A stretch of DNA of 64,000 nucleotides from assembly GCA_028868825.1 (NCBI GenBank), contig JAGWTU010000006.1:1-64000 (forward strand). Reading direction: 5' to 3'. The stretch is from Burkholderiales bacterium. GTDB lineage: Bacteria > Pseudomonadota > Gammaproteobacteria > Burkholderiales > Burkholderiaceae_C. Numbering within the stretch: the first letter of the stretch is position 1; each line of letters starts with the position of its first letter. A program made the translations under genes and the position numbers. The notes below the pieces were generated by a model that was not told the origin of the DNA, made no database searches, and saw nothing but the letters and a program-made list of their open reading frames with translations. This document shows positions 1 to 10,145 of the stretch, piece after piece.

Positions 1-428
1 ACGTGCTGCTCGTGATCCTCAACGTGCCGATGATCGGCGTCTGGGTCAAGATGCTGCGCGTTCCGTACAAGTACCTGTACCCGGCGGCGCTGTTCTTCAT
101 CTGCGTCGGCGTCTACAGCACCAAGAGCAGCCTGTTCGATGTCGGCGAGGTGGCGGTGTTCGGCATCCTCGGCGCCGTCTTCCTGAGCCTGGACTTCCCG
201 GTCTCGCCGATCGTGCTGGGCTTCGTGCTCGGGCCGATGCTGGAGGAGAACTTCCGCCGCGCGATGCTGCTGTCGGGCGGCGACCTGTCGGTGTTCGTCA
301 CGAGGCCGATCAGCGCCTGGTTCATCGGCGCGAGCTCGCTGCTCATCCTGGCCCAGCTCATCGCCTATGCGCGCAAGCGGCTGCGCGCGGCCGAGACGAT
401 GCCGGTGCGGGAGTTGGCGGGCGAGTAG
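1..428 (+). CDS. Tripartite tricarboxylate transporter permease, TctA family (3' end only)
   Basis: C-terminal 141 residues of a TctA-type large permease subunit, cut by the left edge; the frame is open to base 1. Hydrophobic segments alternate with the family-like stretch PIVLGFVLGPMLEENFRRAM at about residues 66-85 and SGGDLSVFVTRPIS just after it, which I recognise from TctA C-termini. In this family the large permease works with a small TctB subunit and a periplasmic TctC binding protein to take up carboxylates by secondary transport. Neither partner lies inside the window, so they would have to be upstream or elsewhere. The gene ends 34 bases before the next start, on the same strand. 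Confidence 0.88.
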   Translation, partial: VLLVILNVPMIGVWVKMLRVPYKYLYPAALFFICVGVYSTKSSLFDVGEVAVFGILGAVFLSLDFPVSPIVLGFVLGPMLEENFRRAMLLSGGDLSVFVTRPISAWFIGASSLLILAQLIAYARKRLRAAETMPVRELAGE

Positions 429-462
429 GGGCGAACGGCCGGCCGCATTGGATCATTCATCG

Positions 463-1668
463 ATGCTGTTCGAAGCCGACCGCCACGAGGCGCCCTCCGG
501 CGCCCCCTGGGAAGCGCAGGTCGTGGCGCGGGCGATCCGCGGCCTGGGCGACGATTTCGAAAGCGCGCTCGACGCCGGTGGCCATTGGCCGGCGCATGCG
601 CTCGATCTCGAAGGCGAGCAGGCCAGGCCTTTCCACAGCCTGTACCTCGGCGCCGCCGGCGTGCTGTGGGCGCTGTGGCACCTGGAACGAGCAGGCGCCG
701 TCGAATTGCGCATCGCGCCCGACGCGCTCATCCGGCGCGCCTACGACGACTACCTTGCGGCACCCGATACCGGTGCGGTCGTGCCGTCCTACTACCTCGG
801 CGAGGTCGGCATCCTGCTCGTGCGGTGGCGCTTGACGGGCGATGCCGCTGCCGCCGAGCGCCTGTACACGCTGATCCGCGACAACATCCCCAATCCGACC
901 AACGAAGCGCTGTGGGCGGCGCCGGGCACGATGGTCGGCGCGCTGCACATGCTCGAATGGACCGGCGACGAGCGCTGGCGCAGCCTCTTCCTGGACAACG
1001 TCGAGCAGCTCTGGAAGACCTGGCTGCCGAGTCCGTATCTCGACGGCCATCTCTGGACCCAGGACCTTTACGGCAGCATCGTCCAACTGCTCGGCGCCGG
1101 TCACGGCTATGCCGGCAATGTCTATCCCTTGTTGCGCGGCGCGGCACTGATGCCGGCCGAAAGGCGGGACGCGCTGCTGCAGCGCTGCGCCGACCTGCTG
1201 GGCAGGACGGCGCTGCGCGACGGCGATGGCGTCAACTGGCCGCCAGGCGTGGGCCCGACCCGACCGGGCCGCGCGTCGGTGCTCGTGCAGTGGTGCCACG
1301 GTGCCCCGGGCATCGTCACGGCGACGGCCGATTTCCCGCGCGGCGTCTCGGCCGCGATGGATCGCCTGCTGCTGGATGCCGGTGCGACGATCTGGCGCGC
1401 CGGGCCGCTCGTCAAGGGCTACGGGCTTTGCCACGGCACGGCCGGCAACGGCTATGCGTTCCTGAAGCTGTATCGGCGCACGGGCGACGCGAACTGGCTC
1501 GCGCGGGCGCGCGCCTTCGCGATGCACGCGCTCGGCCAGCGCGAGCGCATGCGGGCGCGATACGGTGTCGGACGCTACAGCCTGTGGACCGGCGACGCCG
1601 GGCTGGCGGTGTACCTGCAAGACTGCATCGACGGCACCGACCGCATGCCCGGCCTGGATCGGCTCTGA
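463..1668 (+). CDS. Stand-alone LanC-like protein
   Basis: A 401-residue protein with the LanC alpha/alpha-barrel signature. It has GHGYAGN (His214), WCHGAPG (Cys278-His279) and LCHGTAGNG (Cys323-His324); the two cysteines and a histidine are the zinc ligands in lanthipeptide cyclases and eukaryotic LANCL proteins. No lantibiotic dehydratase, LanM or precursor peptide gene is visible nearby, so a role in lanthipeptide maturation is not supported by context. An alternative is a LANCL-like activity, such as adding thiols to dehydrated residues, but that is inference. The ATG at 463 is chosen because the longer frame would overlap the upstream permease gene; no clear ribosome binding site is seen. 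It converges on the response regulator gene with a 10-base gap. Confidence 0.85.
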   Translation: MLFEADRHEAPSGAPWEAQVVARAIRGLGDDFESALDAGGHWPAHALDLEGEQARPFHSLYLGAAGVLWALWHLERAGAVELRIAPDALIRRAYDDYLAAPDTGAVVPSYYLGEVGILLVRWRLTGDAAAAERLYTLIRDNIPNPTNEALWAAPGTMVGALHMLEWTGDERWRSLFLDNVEQLWKTWLPSPYLDGHLWTQDLYGSIVQLLGAGHGYAGNVYPLLRGAALMPAERRDALLQRCADLLGRTALRDGDGVNWPPGVGPTRPGRASVLVQWCHGAPGIVTATADFPRGVSAAMDRLLLDAGATIWRAGPLVKGYGLCHGTAGNGYAFLKLYRRTGDANWLARARAFAMHALGQRERMRARYGVGRYSLWTGDAGLAVYLQDCIDGTDRMPGLDRL

Positions 1669-1678
1669 GCCCGCGCCG

Positions 1679-3042
<1,364 letters not shown>

Positions 3043-3046
<4 letters not shown>

Positions 3047-4914
3047 GCGCGCGCTCCCATCGCGCTGCGGCGCCGGCGCGGCAGGCGCAGCGTGAAGGCC
3101 GAGCCGCCACGCGGCCCGCGCGCGACGCCGACGCGCCCGCCATGCGCCAGCACGACCTGCTGCACGACGGCCAGCCCGAGGCCGATGCCGCCCTCGCGCC
3201 GGGTCACGAAGGGGTCGAAGATGCGCTCGGCGATCTCGGGCGCGATGCCCGGGCCGTCGTCGTCGCAGACCACCGTCAGCACGTCGCCGTCGGCGGCCGT
3301 CGCCAGCCGCACGCGACCCTGCGCGCCGGCGCTCTGGGTCGCGTTCTGCAGCAGGTTGAAGACCGCCTGCATCAATTGTTCGGGGTCGGCCTCGAGCCGC
3401 GGATCGGCCGCCGCGAGTTCGAGCTCGATCCCCGCCGCCGGCGCGCCGCCCGGGCGCAGCGCCTGCATCTGCGCGCAGCGGCCGAGCAGTTCATGCAGGT
3501 CGCAGGCGCTGAAATTCGGCCGCCGCGGACGCGCCGTGTCGAGCATCGCCGAGACGAGCCGGTTCAGCCGCTCGGTCTCCGATTCGATGAAGCCCATCAA
3601 TTCGCGTCCCTCCGCACCCAGGCCCGGGTCGCGGCGCAGCATCTGCGCCGACGAACGCAGGATACCCAAGGGCGTGCGCACCTCGTGCGCCAGCACCGCG
3701 CCGACCTCGCCCAGCATCGCCAGCTTCGATGCGCGCACGAGTTCCTGGCGCGATTGCTGGACGGCGCCGATCATCTCGGCCTGCGCCTGCTCGAGTTCGG
3801 CCAGTTCGGCGATGAACCAGGACCTGGCCGGCGCCGCCGGCGGCGTGCCGTCGAGCTGGAAGCGGCGCGCGGTGGCGATGAGGGCCGCGATCGGCCGCGC
3901 GATGACGCGCGCGAACAGCGGCGCGGCCACCAGCGACGCCAGCAGCACCGTCGCCAGCAGGCCAGCGAAGATGACGGCGATGTGCCGCACCGGCGCCAGC
4001 GCCTCGTCCAGCGGCTCGAGCACGACCGTCGTCCAGCCCGATCCGGCAAAGCCGTTCTCGGGCTGCGAGCGGCCGATGCCGACGATCGCCGGCGCCGCCA
4101 GCCAGGGCGCGCCCGCGCGCACGGGGCCGCTGGTGGCGTCGGCGATGAACGCCAGCCCCGCGCGGCGCAGCGCGGCGTCGGGCAGCTCGCGGCCGCGCAG
4201 CCCCTGCGAGCCGGCGACCCAGCGGCCCTGCGCGTCGATGACGGCGATCAGCTGGCCGCGCGTGGCATAGCGGTCGAGCAGCCGGCTGACGCGACCGGCG
4301 TCGAATTCGAGGTGCAGGCGGGCGATCGTCGCGCCGGCGCCGAATGCCGAATGGATCGGCGTCTCGATGACCAGCGGCAGGCCGTCGGCCAGTCGCTGCG
4401 CTGCCGGCAGCATCAACCGCGCGTCGCCGGCGTCGAGCCGGGCGTCGATCGACACCGGCGCCGCCGCGTCGAGTGCGGCGCGGCGGCCGATCGCATCGAC
4501 GCGGCTGCTGGCGACGACGAGGCCGTCGTCCAGCCGGCAATCGAGCTCGCGGTAGACACCGCCATAGCCGCGCGCGAGGTCGACGAGATAATGCGAGACC
4601 CGCTTGTCGACATCGCCCACGCGCAGGTCCTGCATCAGCTCCGAGCGGCTCCAGACGAAGGCGTTCTGCAGACGCTCGAAGATCATGCGGTCGATGTCGG
4701 CCTGCAGCGTCGACGCCTCGACGTCGATGCTGCGCGCGATCTGCTGCGTCATGGCCTGGCGCGTGCGGCTGAAGCTCAGCCAGGTGATCGCGATGCAGGG
4801 CAGCAGGCCGAGCAGCACGAAGGCGAACATGAGGGCGCGACGGAGGGTCACGGCGGAACCGGAAGTTGGAGGAGAACGGCCGACCGGTGCGAGGCACGGG
4901 TCTTGCGCCGACAC
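3043..4914 (-). CDS. Membrane sensor histidine kinase, partner of the sigma-54 regulator
   Basis: Up to 623 residues. A transmembrane helix lies at about 27-47, followed by a periplasmic sensor region of roughly 250 residues that looks Cache-like. A second helix and HAMP-like linker follow (about 300-350). The HisKA phospho-accepting His sits in HEVRTPLG at about 409. HATPase boxes are NLLQNATQS, DDGPGI and GIGLGLAV near the C-terminus. The start is uncertain: a GTG at 4851 or an ATG at 4830 would remove up to 28 residues lacking obvious structure. It is transcribed with the overlapping regulator gene and divergently from the barrel protein at 4938, from which the longest version is separated by only 23 bases. 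The ligand is unknown. Confidence 0.94.
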
Positions 4915-4937
4915 CGCCGTCGCACCGCCCGAACACC

Positions 4938-6095
4938 ATGACTAGCAATGCACATGCCCACCGCGGCCCGCGCCCAAGCCGCGCACGCCGCCTGCGATCC
5001 GCCTCATTGTGCCTCGCGCTGGCGGCCGCCGGGCCCGTGCTGGGCGCGGCGCCATTGCCACTGTCGACCCCAGGCGGCGACCTGACGCTGGGCGCCTGGG
5101 CGACGCTGCAGCTGGAGGTCCCGCGCGGGCCTTCACCACCGCCGCCGACGGTGGGCGGGTCGCAGACGAACACCGCTGCCGGCAGCGCCCACGGCGAGGA
5201 CTACAGCCTGGACAACGCGCAGTACACGCGGCGCACGCGACTGAGCATCAGCCACCTCGCCGCGCTCGCCTGGTGGGAACCGAGCCCGAGCTGGCAATGG
5301 CTGGCCGAAGTCGACGGCCTGAATGCCGCGCAATGGCCCCGTTTCGACGGCGGCGAGGACAGCCCGAACTCGGATTTCAGCCTCTCGCTCGAGCGCCTGT
5401 ATGTCGACTATCGGCCCGGCGACGCCTGGAACCTGCGGCTGGGCAAATTCCTCACGCCGGTCGGGCGCTGGAATGCGAACCATGCCGACCCCCTGACCTG
5501 GACGACGACGCGCCCGCTGATCTCGCAGGCGGCGTTCCCGACCAACCTCGTCGGCGCGATGGCCTACGGCAATCTGCCGCTGGGCTCGCAGGGGCTCGAC
5601 TACCGGTTCTACGCCGCCGGCCGGCAACATTGGGACGGCACGGCCCCGGGGTCGGCGATCACCCGGGCCGCCGGCGTGCGGCTGGCGGTGCCCGCGGGCT
5701 TCGGGCTGCAGGTCGGTGTCTCGGCCCTGGCCTTCGCCCAGCTGAAGTCCTCGCCCGACCACAGCCGGCTCGTCGGTGCCGATTTCGTCTGGCATCGCGG
5801 TCGCGCCGAATTCTCCGGCGAGGCGCTGCGGCGCATCGGCAGCGACGCCGGCGACGGCGGCGAACGAGGCTGGTTCGTCCAGGGCGCGCTGCCGCTGGCC
5901 GAGCGCTGGTGGCTGACGACGCGCTGGGAGTCGTACAAGCGCGTGGCCGACGCGAACGCGACGCGCTCGGCGCTCGTCGGGCTGGTGTTTCGCAGCGGCG
6001 GGCATTGGGTGGCGAAGGTCGAATGGGTGCGGCCGACGACGGCCGCGCCGGGCATGCCGCAGGGCCTGCTGGCGTCGTTGACGGCGCTGTTCTGA
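4938..6095 (+). CDS. Outer-membrane beta-barrel (porin-like) protein
   Basis: A 385-residue protein with a cleavable signal peptide (basic start, hydrophobic core, GAAP at about 37-40). It is followed by many alternating amphipathic strands rich in aromatic residues and ends in Leu-Phe, as outer-membrane barrels do. Segments such as RLYVDYRPGDAWNLRLGKF and TPVGRWN recall phosphate-selective or alginate-type porins, but I cannot assign a substrate. The ATG at 4938 puts the signal peptide at the N-terminus. The next gene, for a small periplasmic binding-like protein, starts five bases after its stop. The two probably form one transcript divergent from the sensor kinase, which may respond to the same ligand (inference). 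Confidence 0.8.
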   Translation: MTSNAHAHRGPRPSRARRLRSASLCLALAAAGPVLGAAPLPLSTPGGDLTLGAWATLQLEVPRGPSPPPPTVGGSQTNTAAGSAHGEDYSLDNAQYTRRTRLSISHLAALAWWEPSPSWQWLAEVDGLNAAQWPRFDGGEDSPNSDFSLSLERLYVDYRPGDAWNLRLGKFLTPVGRWNANHADPLTWTTTRPLISQAAFPTNLVGAMAYGNLPLGSQGLDYRFYAAGRQHWDGTAPGSAITRAAGVRLAVPAGFGLQVGVSALAFAQLKSSPDHSRLVGADFVWHRGRAEFSGEALRRIGSDAGDGGERGWFVQGALPLAERWWLTTRWESYKRVADANATRSALVGLVFRSGGHWVAKVEWVRPTTAAPGMPQGLLASLTALF

Positions 6096-6099
6096 GGCG

Positions 6100-6594
6100 A
6101 TGACCGATCACGTTCTCGCCCGACGAGGGCTCGGCCGGGTGCGTCGCGTCGCGTTGGCGCTGCTGTGGCTGGCGGCGCTCGGCTCCTCGGCGCCGCCGTC
6201 GCGCGGCGCCGAGCCGGCGCTGGCCGTGATCGTCGCCGCCGGCCGCGCGCCCGCGGCCGCCGTGTCGACGGCGATGCTGGCCAACATCTTCACGCGCAAG
6301 CGCCTGCGCTGGCCCGACGGCAGCCCCGCCGTGCCGGTCAATCTGCCGGCGCAGCAGCCGCTGCGGCGCGCATTCTCGCTGTGGATGTTCGGCCGCAGCC
6401 CCGAGGACATGCAGCCGTTCTGGGACGACCAGTACTACCACGGCGTGCTGCCGCCGCCGGTGCTGGCCTCGGAGGAGGCGGTGCTGCGCTTCGTCGCCGA
6501 GACACCGGGCGCGGTCGGCTATGTCTCGGTCTGCGCGGCCGATCGCCGCGTCCAGGTGCTGGCGACCAGCGGTGGCGCCACCTGCACTCATTGA
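6100..6594 (+). CDS. Small periplasmic PstS-like binding-domain protein
   Basis: A 164-residue exported protein. After a signal peptide (cleavage near RGAEP, about residue 37) comes a compact PstS-like domain. It carries the typical run IFTRKRLRWPDG, then PVNLP, RRAFS, FWDDQYYHGVLPPP and the closing PGAVGYVSVC. Family members of this short type lack a cognate permease and often sit beside two-component systems or barrel proteins, as here. The gene starts five bases after the barrel gene, with GAGG upstream of its ATG. Possible roles are a periplasmic accessory to the sensor kinase or delivery to the barrel; the ligand is not predictable from sequence alone. Confidence 0.75.
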   Translation: MTDHVLARRGLGRVRRVALALLWLAALGSSAPPSRGAEPALAVIVAAGRAPAAAVSTAMLANIFTRKRLRWPDGSPAVPVNLPAQQPLRRAFSLWMFGRSPEDMQPFWDDQYYHGVLPPPVLASEEAVLRFVAETPGAVGYVSVCAADRRVQVLATSGGATCTH

Positions 6595-6662
6595 GCACTC
6601 GCTGAGCAGTCACTGAGCAGCCGCCGGACGAGGTGCCGACGGCGCCGGCCGGCGTGCGCCGG

Positions 6663-6704
6663 TTCTTGCGCACCGCGCAGCCCACCACGCCGATTCTTGC
6701 GCAC
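6663..6704. promoter_or_regulatory. Tandem 11-bp repeats, candidate enhancer sites for a sigma-54 activator
   Basis: TTCTTGCGCAC occurs twice without mismatch, at 6663-6673 and 6694-6704. The copies are 31 bp apart, close to three helical turns, which places them on the same DNA face. They lie about 75-115 bp upstream of the expected start of the sigma-54 promoter at 6755-6770, the usual distance for NtrC-type upstream activator sequences. Each contains the palindrome TGCGCA. Binding by the regulator encoded at 1679-3046 is inferred. Confidence 0.55.
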
Positions 6705-6754
6705 GGCAGGCACCCGCAGCCGGTACGGGGCCGCGGCGCCCGCCGCCCGCGATC

Positions 6755-6770
6755 TGGCCCGAAGCTTGCG
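6755..6770 (+). promoter_or_regulatory. Sigma-54 (-24/-12) promoter
   Basis: TGGCCCGAAGCTTGCG matches the sigma-54 consensus TGGCACG-N4-TTGCW at all but two positions. GG and GC are separated by exactly ten bases, as required. Transcription would start near 6781, leaving a leader of about 60 bases before the ABC transporter ATG at 6843. No sigma-70 promoter of comparable quality was noticed in 6595-6842. Confidence 0.65.
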
Positions 6771-6842
6771 ACCCGGCAACGCGTGAGCGAGCCGCCACCA
6801 GCGCGCGCTGTTTCGCCCGCCCCCACCCCATGGCCCACCCGC

Positions 6843-7613
6843 ATGAACAACGCGCAAACGCTGAAGATCGACCCGGGACCGCGCTCCGGCTCCGGCGACC
6901 CGAGACCCGACCTGCGCGGCCAGCGGCTCGATGCCCCGCCGTCGGCGCTGCCGCTGATGCGCGCGGAGGATCTGTCCCTGGTCTACGACAGCGGCCGCAC
7001 GCGCGCGCTGGACCGCGTGTCCTTCGAATTGAAAGCGCGCGAATTCGTCGCCATCACCGGCCCCAGCGGCTGCGGCAAGACCAGCCTGCTGAACCTCATC
7101 GGCGCGCTCGATGCGCCGACCCACGGCCGCCTGTTCCTCGGCGCCGAGCGCTATCCCGATCTCGGCTCGGCAGCGGCCTTCAGGCGCCGCCATTTCGGCT
7201 ACATCTTCCAGTCCTTCCACCTCATGCCGACGCTGACCGCGCTGGAGAACGTGCTCGTCGCCACGGCGGACCCGGGCGCCGGCGAGAGCGGCAGCGCGCT
7301 GCGCGAGCGCGCCCGCGCACTGCTCGCCCATCTGGGCCTGCTGGGCCACGAGAAGCGTCGCCCGGCGCAGATGTCGGGCGGCGAGCGCCAGCGCCTGGCC
7401 ATCGCCCGCGCCCTCATCAACCGCCCGGCCGTGCTGCTGGCCGACGAGCCCACCGGCAGCCTCGACACGGCCAATGCGCTGCAGGTGCTGGACCTCATCG
7501 AGACGATCCGCCTGCGCGACGGCCTCACCGTCGTGCTCGTCACGCACGACCACCAGGTGTCGCGGCGCGCCGATCGCGTGCTGCGCATGCGCGACGGCAA
7601 GATCTTCTGGTGA
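6843..7613 (+). CDS. ABC transporter ATP-binding protein, LolD/MacB type
   Basis: A 256-residue ATPase with Walker A GPSGCGKTS, a Q-loop in FQSFHLMPTLTALENV, signature MSGGERQRLAIARAL, Walker B VLLADEPTGSLD and H-loop THD. These are the hallmarks of the MacB/LolD/FtsE subgroup that serves FtsX-type permeases. About 35 residues of low-complexity N-terminal sequence precede the domain; the ATG at 6843 is chosen because it follows the sigma-54 promoter with a normal leader. It is the first gene of a five-gene run in which every junction is within five bases or overlaps. The likely role is to power extrusion or relocation of a lipidic or envelope substrate by the permease that follows. Confidence 0.92.
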   Translation: MNNAQTLKIDPGPRSGSGDPRPDLRGQRLDAPPSALPLMRAEDLSLVYDSGRTRALDRVSFELKAREFVAITGPSGCGKTSLLNLIGALDAPTHGRLFLGAERYPDLGSAAAFRRRHFGYIFQSFHLMPTLTALENVLVATADPGAGESGSALRERARALLAHLGLLGHEKRRPAQMSGGERQRLAIARALINRPAVLLADEPTGSLDTANALQVLDLIETIRLRDGLTVVLVTHDHQVSRRADRVLRMRDGKIFW

Positions 7614-7618
7614 AGCCG

Positions 7619-8767
7619 ATGAACCTGCTCGACCTGGCCCTCAACAACCTGCGCCGGCGCCCCGGGCGATCGCTGCTGACGGCGGCCGCGATCGCGCTGG
7701 GCATCTGCGCCGTCGTCGCGCTGACCGGCATCGCCTGGGGCTTCGAGGCCAGCTGGCAGCAGGCCAACGACGACCGCGGCACCGACCTCATCCTGACGCG
7801 CGGCGGCAGCGAGAACGCGATGCCCGTCGCCTTCGTCGGCGAGCCCTGGTCCACGCGGCTGCGCGCCCTGCCCCAAGTGCACGAGGTCGCCGGGCTGCTC
7901 AGCGAAATGCTCGGCGTCGACGACGGCAGCTCCCCGGTCTTCGTCTTCGGCTGGCAGCGCGGCAGCTATCTCTGGACGCATCTGCAACTCGTCGACGGCC
8001 GCTGGCCCGAGGCGTCGGATGCGGACGCCGGCGCCAGGGCCGACGAGCTCGTCATCGGCAGCATCGCGGCCGACCTGCTGCACAAGAGCACGGGCGACCT
8101 CGTCGACATCGAAGGCCGATCGATGCGCATCGTCGGCACTTTCGAGAGCCCCGCGATGGTCGAGAACGGGGCCCTGGTGATGAACCTGGACCGCATGCAG
8201 CGCCTGACCGACAAGCCCGGCAAGGTCAATGTGCTGAACCTGAAGCTGGCGCCCGGCGCCGGTGCCGCCGAACTGGCGGCGATCAAGCGCGAGGTCGCGG
8301 CGACGATGCCGGGCTTCGTCGCCATCACCTCGGGCGAACTGGTGCGGCGCAACGCCATCGTGCGCATCGCCAAGGCCATGGGGCAGGCGACGACGCTGAT
8401 CGCGAGCCTCGTCGGTGCGCTGGTGGTCTTCAATTCGATGCTGATGAGCGTGCACGAGCGCACGCGCGAGATCGGCCTGCTGCAGGCGCTGGGCTGGGCG
8501 CGGCGCCGCGTCGTCGCCCTCGTCGTCACCGAAGCGACGCTGCTCGCGCTGGCCGGTGGCGTCGCCGGCATCGGGCTGGGCATCGCGGCGACGGTCGGAC
8601 TCGAACACATGGACCTGATGCGGGGCAAGATCGACGCCGTCTACTCGACGCCCTTCTATGTCGGCGTCACCGCCCTGTGCGTGCTGATCGGCGTCATCGG
8701 CGGCCTGGCGCCGGCGCTGAAGGCGGCGCGCATGCGCCCGGCTGCGGCGCTGCGGCGCGAATGCTGA
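7619..8767 (+). CDS. FtsX/MacB-type ABC permease
   Basis: A 382-residue permease with one N-terminal membrane helix (about 15-40), a periplasmic MacB-like core domain (about 45-255) and three C-terminal helices of the FtsX fold. The segment VHERTREIGLLQALGW is the standard FtsX/LolC cytoplasmic motif. A GTG at 7610 overlapping the ATPase stop (GTGA) is an alternative start. With the upstream ATPase it forms a type VII mechanotransmission-type transporter. The next gene, a LolA-like protein, suggests envelope lipid or lipoprotein handling. The specific substrate is not known. Confidence 0.9.
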   Translation: MNLLDLALNNLRRRPGRSLLTAAAIALGICAVVALTGIAWGFEASWQQANDDRGTDLILTRGGSENAMPVAFVGEPWSTRLRALPQVHEVAGLLSEMLGVDDGSSPVFVFGWQRGSYLWTHLQLVDGRWPEASDADAGARADELVIGSIAADLLHKSTGDLVDIEGRSMRIVGTFESPAMVENGALVMNLDRMQRLTDKPGKVNVLNLKLAPGAGAAELAAIKREVAATMPGFVAITSGELVRRNAIVRIAKAMGQATTLIASLVGALVVFNSMLMSVHERTREIGLLQALGWARRRVVALVVTEATLLALAGGVAGIGLGIAATVGLEHMDLMRGKIDAVYSTPFYVGVTALCVLIGVIGGLAPALKAARMRPAAALRREC

Positions 8768-9504
8768 CAACGCTGGCCGCGACGGCGGTCGCCATCGCCC
8801 AGGCCGCCGCCCCGGCCACTGCGGCCAGCGCGCCCGACGGCGCCGCGCTTGCCGCGGCGATGCGCCGGGCGATGCAGTCGGACGGTTTCGAGCTGCGCCT
8901 GACGCTGCGCGACCCGGCGGACGGCTCGAGCACGCCGCAGCGCATCGCCATCGTCGGCGAATTCGGCGCGCAGCGGCGGCGCATCGCGCTGCGCGGCATC
9001 GCCCCGGCGAACATCGCGAATCGGCGCTATCGCGCCGAACTCGGCGCCGACGCCCGCGTGCGCCTGCTCGAACCCGCGCTCGCCGATGTCCAGGCGCCGG
9101 TCTGGGGCAGCGCGCTCGTCCCGTGGGACCTGCTGGGCGCCTGGTGGGACTGGCCGGTGCAGGAGCTCGGCGGCGCCGACCAGGCCGCCGGCCATGCCTG
9201 CCGCTGGCTGCATTCGCGCCCGCCCGCAGCGGCCGCGGGCGGCGGCGTGACCGCGGTCGACAGCTGCATCGACGCCGCCGACGGCGTGGCCCTCGTCACC
9301 CGCTGCTGGGGCCCGCGGCATCGGCTGCTGCGCAGCATCGAGGTCACGCGATTGCTGCGCAAGTCCTCCGGTCTGGCGGCGGCGAAGTCGGCGCTGATCC
9401 GCGCCGCCGACGGCACGACGACGGCCATCGAGGTCTACGACGGCGACGAGCACCACGCCATCGTCGCCGATGATTTCGATGCACCGACCGGAGCCAGGCG
9501 ATGA
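8761..9504 (+). CDS. Periplasmic LolA-like (outer-membrane lipoprotein-sorting-like) protein
   Basis: A 247-residue protein with an N-terminal signal peptide (Ala-rich, about 1-23), beginning seven bases before the permease stop. The body resembles LolA-like carriers paired with LolCDE/MacB-like transporters: an MRRAMQSDGFELRL opening, paired basic strands and a WDLLGAWWDWPVQEL hinge. The similarity is recognised by pattern and context and is weak by motif. Two central cysteines (in HACRW and DSCID) and one in TRCWG are present. It would act in the periplasm as a carrier for the product of the ABC pair. Confidence 0.6.
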   Translation: MLTTLAATAVAIAQAAAPATAASAPDGAALAAAMRRAMQSDGFELRLTLRDPADGSSTPQRIAIVGEFGAQRRRIALRGIAPANIANRRYRAELGADARVRLLEPALADVQAPVWGSALVPWDLLGAWWDWPVQELGGADQAAGHACRWLHSRPPAAAAGGGVTAVDSCIDAADGVALVTRCWGPRHRLLRSIEVTRLLRKSSGLAAAKSALIRAADGTTTAIEVYDGDEHHAIVADDFDAPTGARR

Positions 9505-10145
9505 AGGCACTCGGGACGATGCATCCGAGCGCGCAGCTCGGCGGCGCCTGGTGCGATTCGAACCTGCTGCTGTCGAGCCTGCTCGAGGCCACCAGCTTCG
9601 TGACGCCGGTGCTCGAACGCTATTTCGTACGCACCGTCGCGCGCGTCGCGCTGGCGATCGAGCCGGCCGATGCCGAGGCCCGCGCGCGCGCCCGCGCCTT
9701 CGTGATCGAGGAATCGCGCCATGCCGTCGCGCACCAGCGCTTGAATCGAGCCCTGCTGGTGCACCTCGGCGCCGCGCCGCCCGGCCTGGCCTGGGTGCAG
9801 CGCCTGGCCGAGGCCGCGGAACGCCGGCTCGACCTCGCGATGCGACTGGCGACGGTCGAAATCATGGAGCGTGCCTCGGCCCGCATCGCCAGGCGCTACC
9901 TGGCACGCGAACAAGGCTGGACCTTCGGCTGCGACTATGCTCGTCGCCTGTTCGCCCAGCATGCGCGCGAGGAACTCGCCCATGCGGACGTCATCGCGGC
10001 GTTGCAATCCACGACCCGTCGCGTCGACGCGCGCTGGATCGTGGCGCCGATGCTGGCGGCCGCGATGGCCCTCTACCTCGCGATCGCCGTACCCTGGATC
10101 GCCGCGCGCAAGCGGGGCCATCAACGACAGCCGATTCGAACATGA
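9501..10145 (+). CDS. Predicted metal-dependent hydrolase (COG3687/PF10118-like)
   Basis: A 214-residue, mainly helical protein. It has acidic/histidine clusters typical of the ferritin-like COG3687 family: EESRHAVAHQRLN at about 74-86, a central VEIMERAS helix, and HAREELAHADVI at about 154-165. These could bind a di-metal centre. A hydrophobic C-terminal helix (about 182-200) followed by basic residues suggests membrane association. Its ATG overlaps the upstream stop (ATGA) and its own stop overlaps the next start, so it is firmly part of the operon. The enzymatic reaction is unknown for the family. Confidence 0.7.
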   Translation: MKALGTMHPSAQLGGAWCDSNLLLSSLLEATSFVTPVLERYFVRTVARVALAIEPADAEARARARAFVIEESRHAVAHQRLNRALLVHLGAAPPGLAWVQRLAEAAERRLDLAMRLATVEIMERASARIARRYLAREQGWTFGCDYARRLFAQHAREELAHADVIAALQSTTRRVDARWIVAPMLAAAMALYLAIAVPWIAARKRGHQRQPIRT

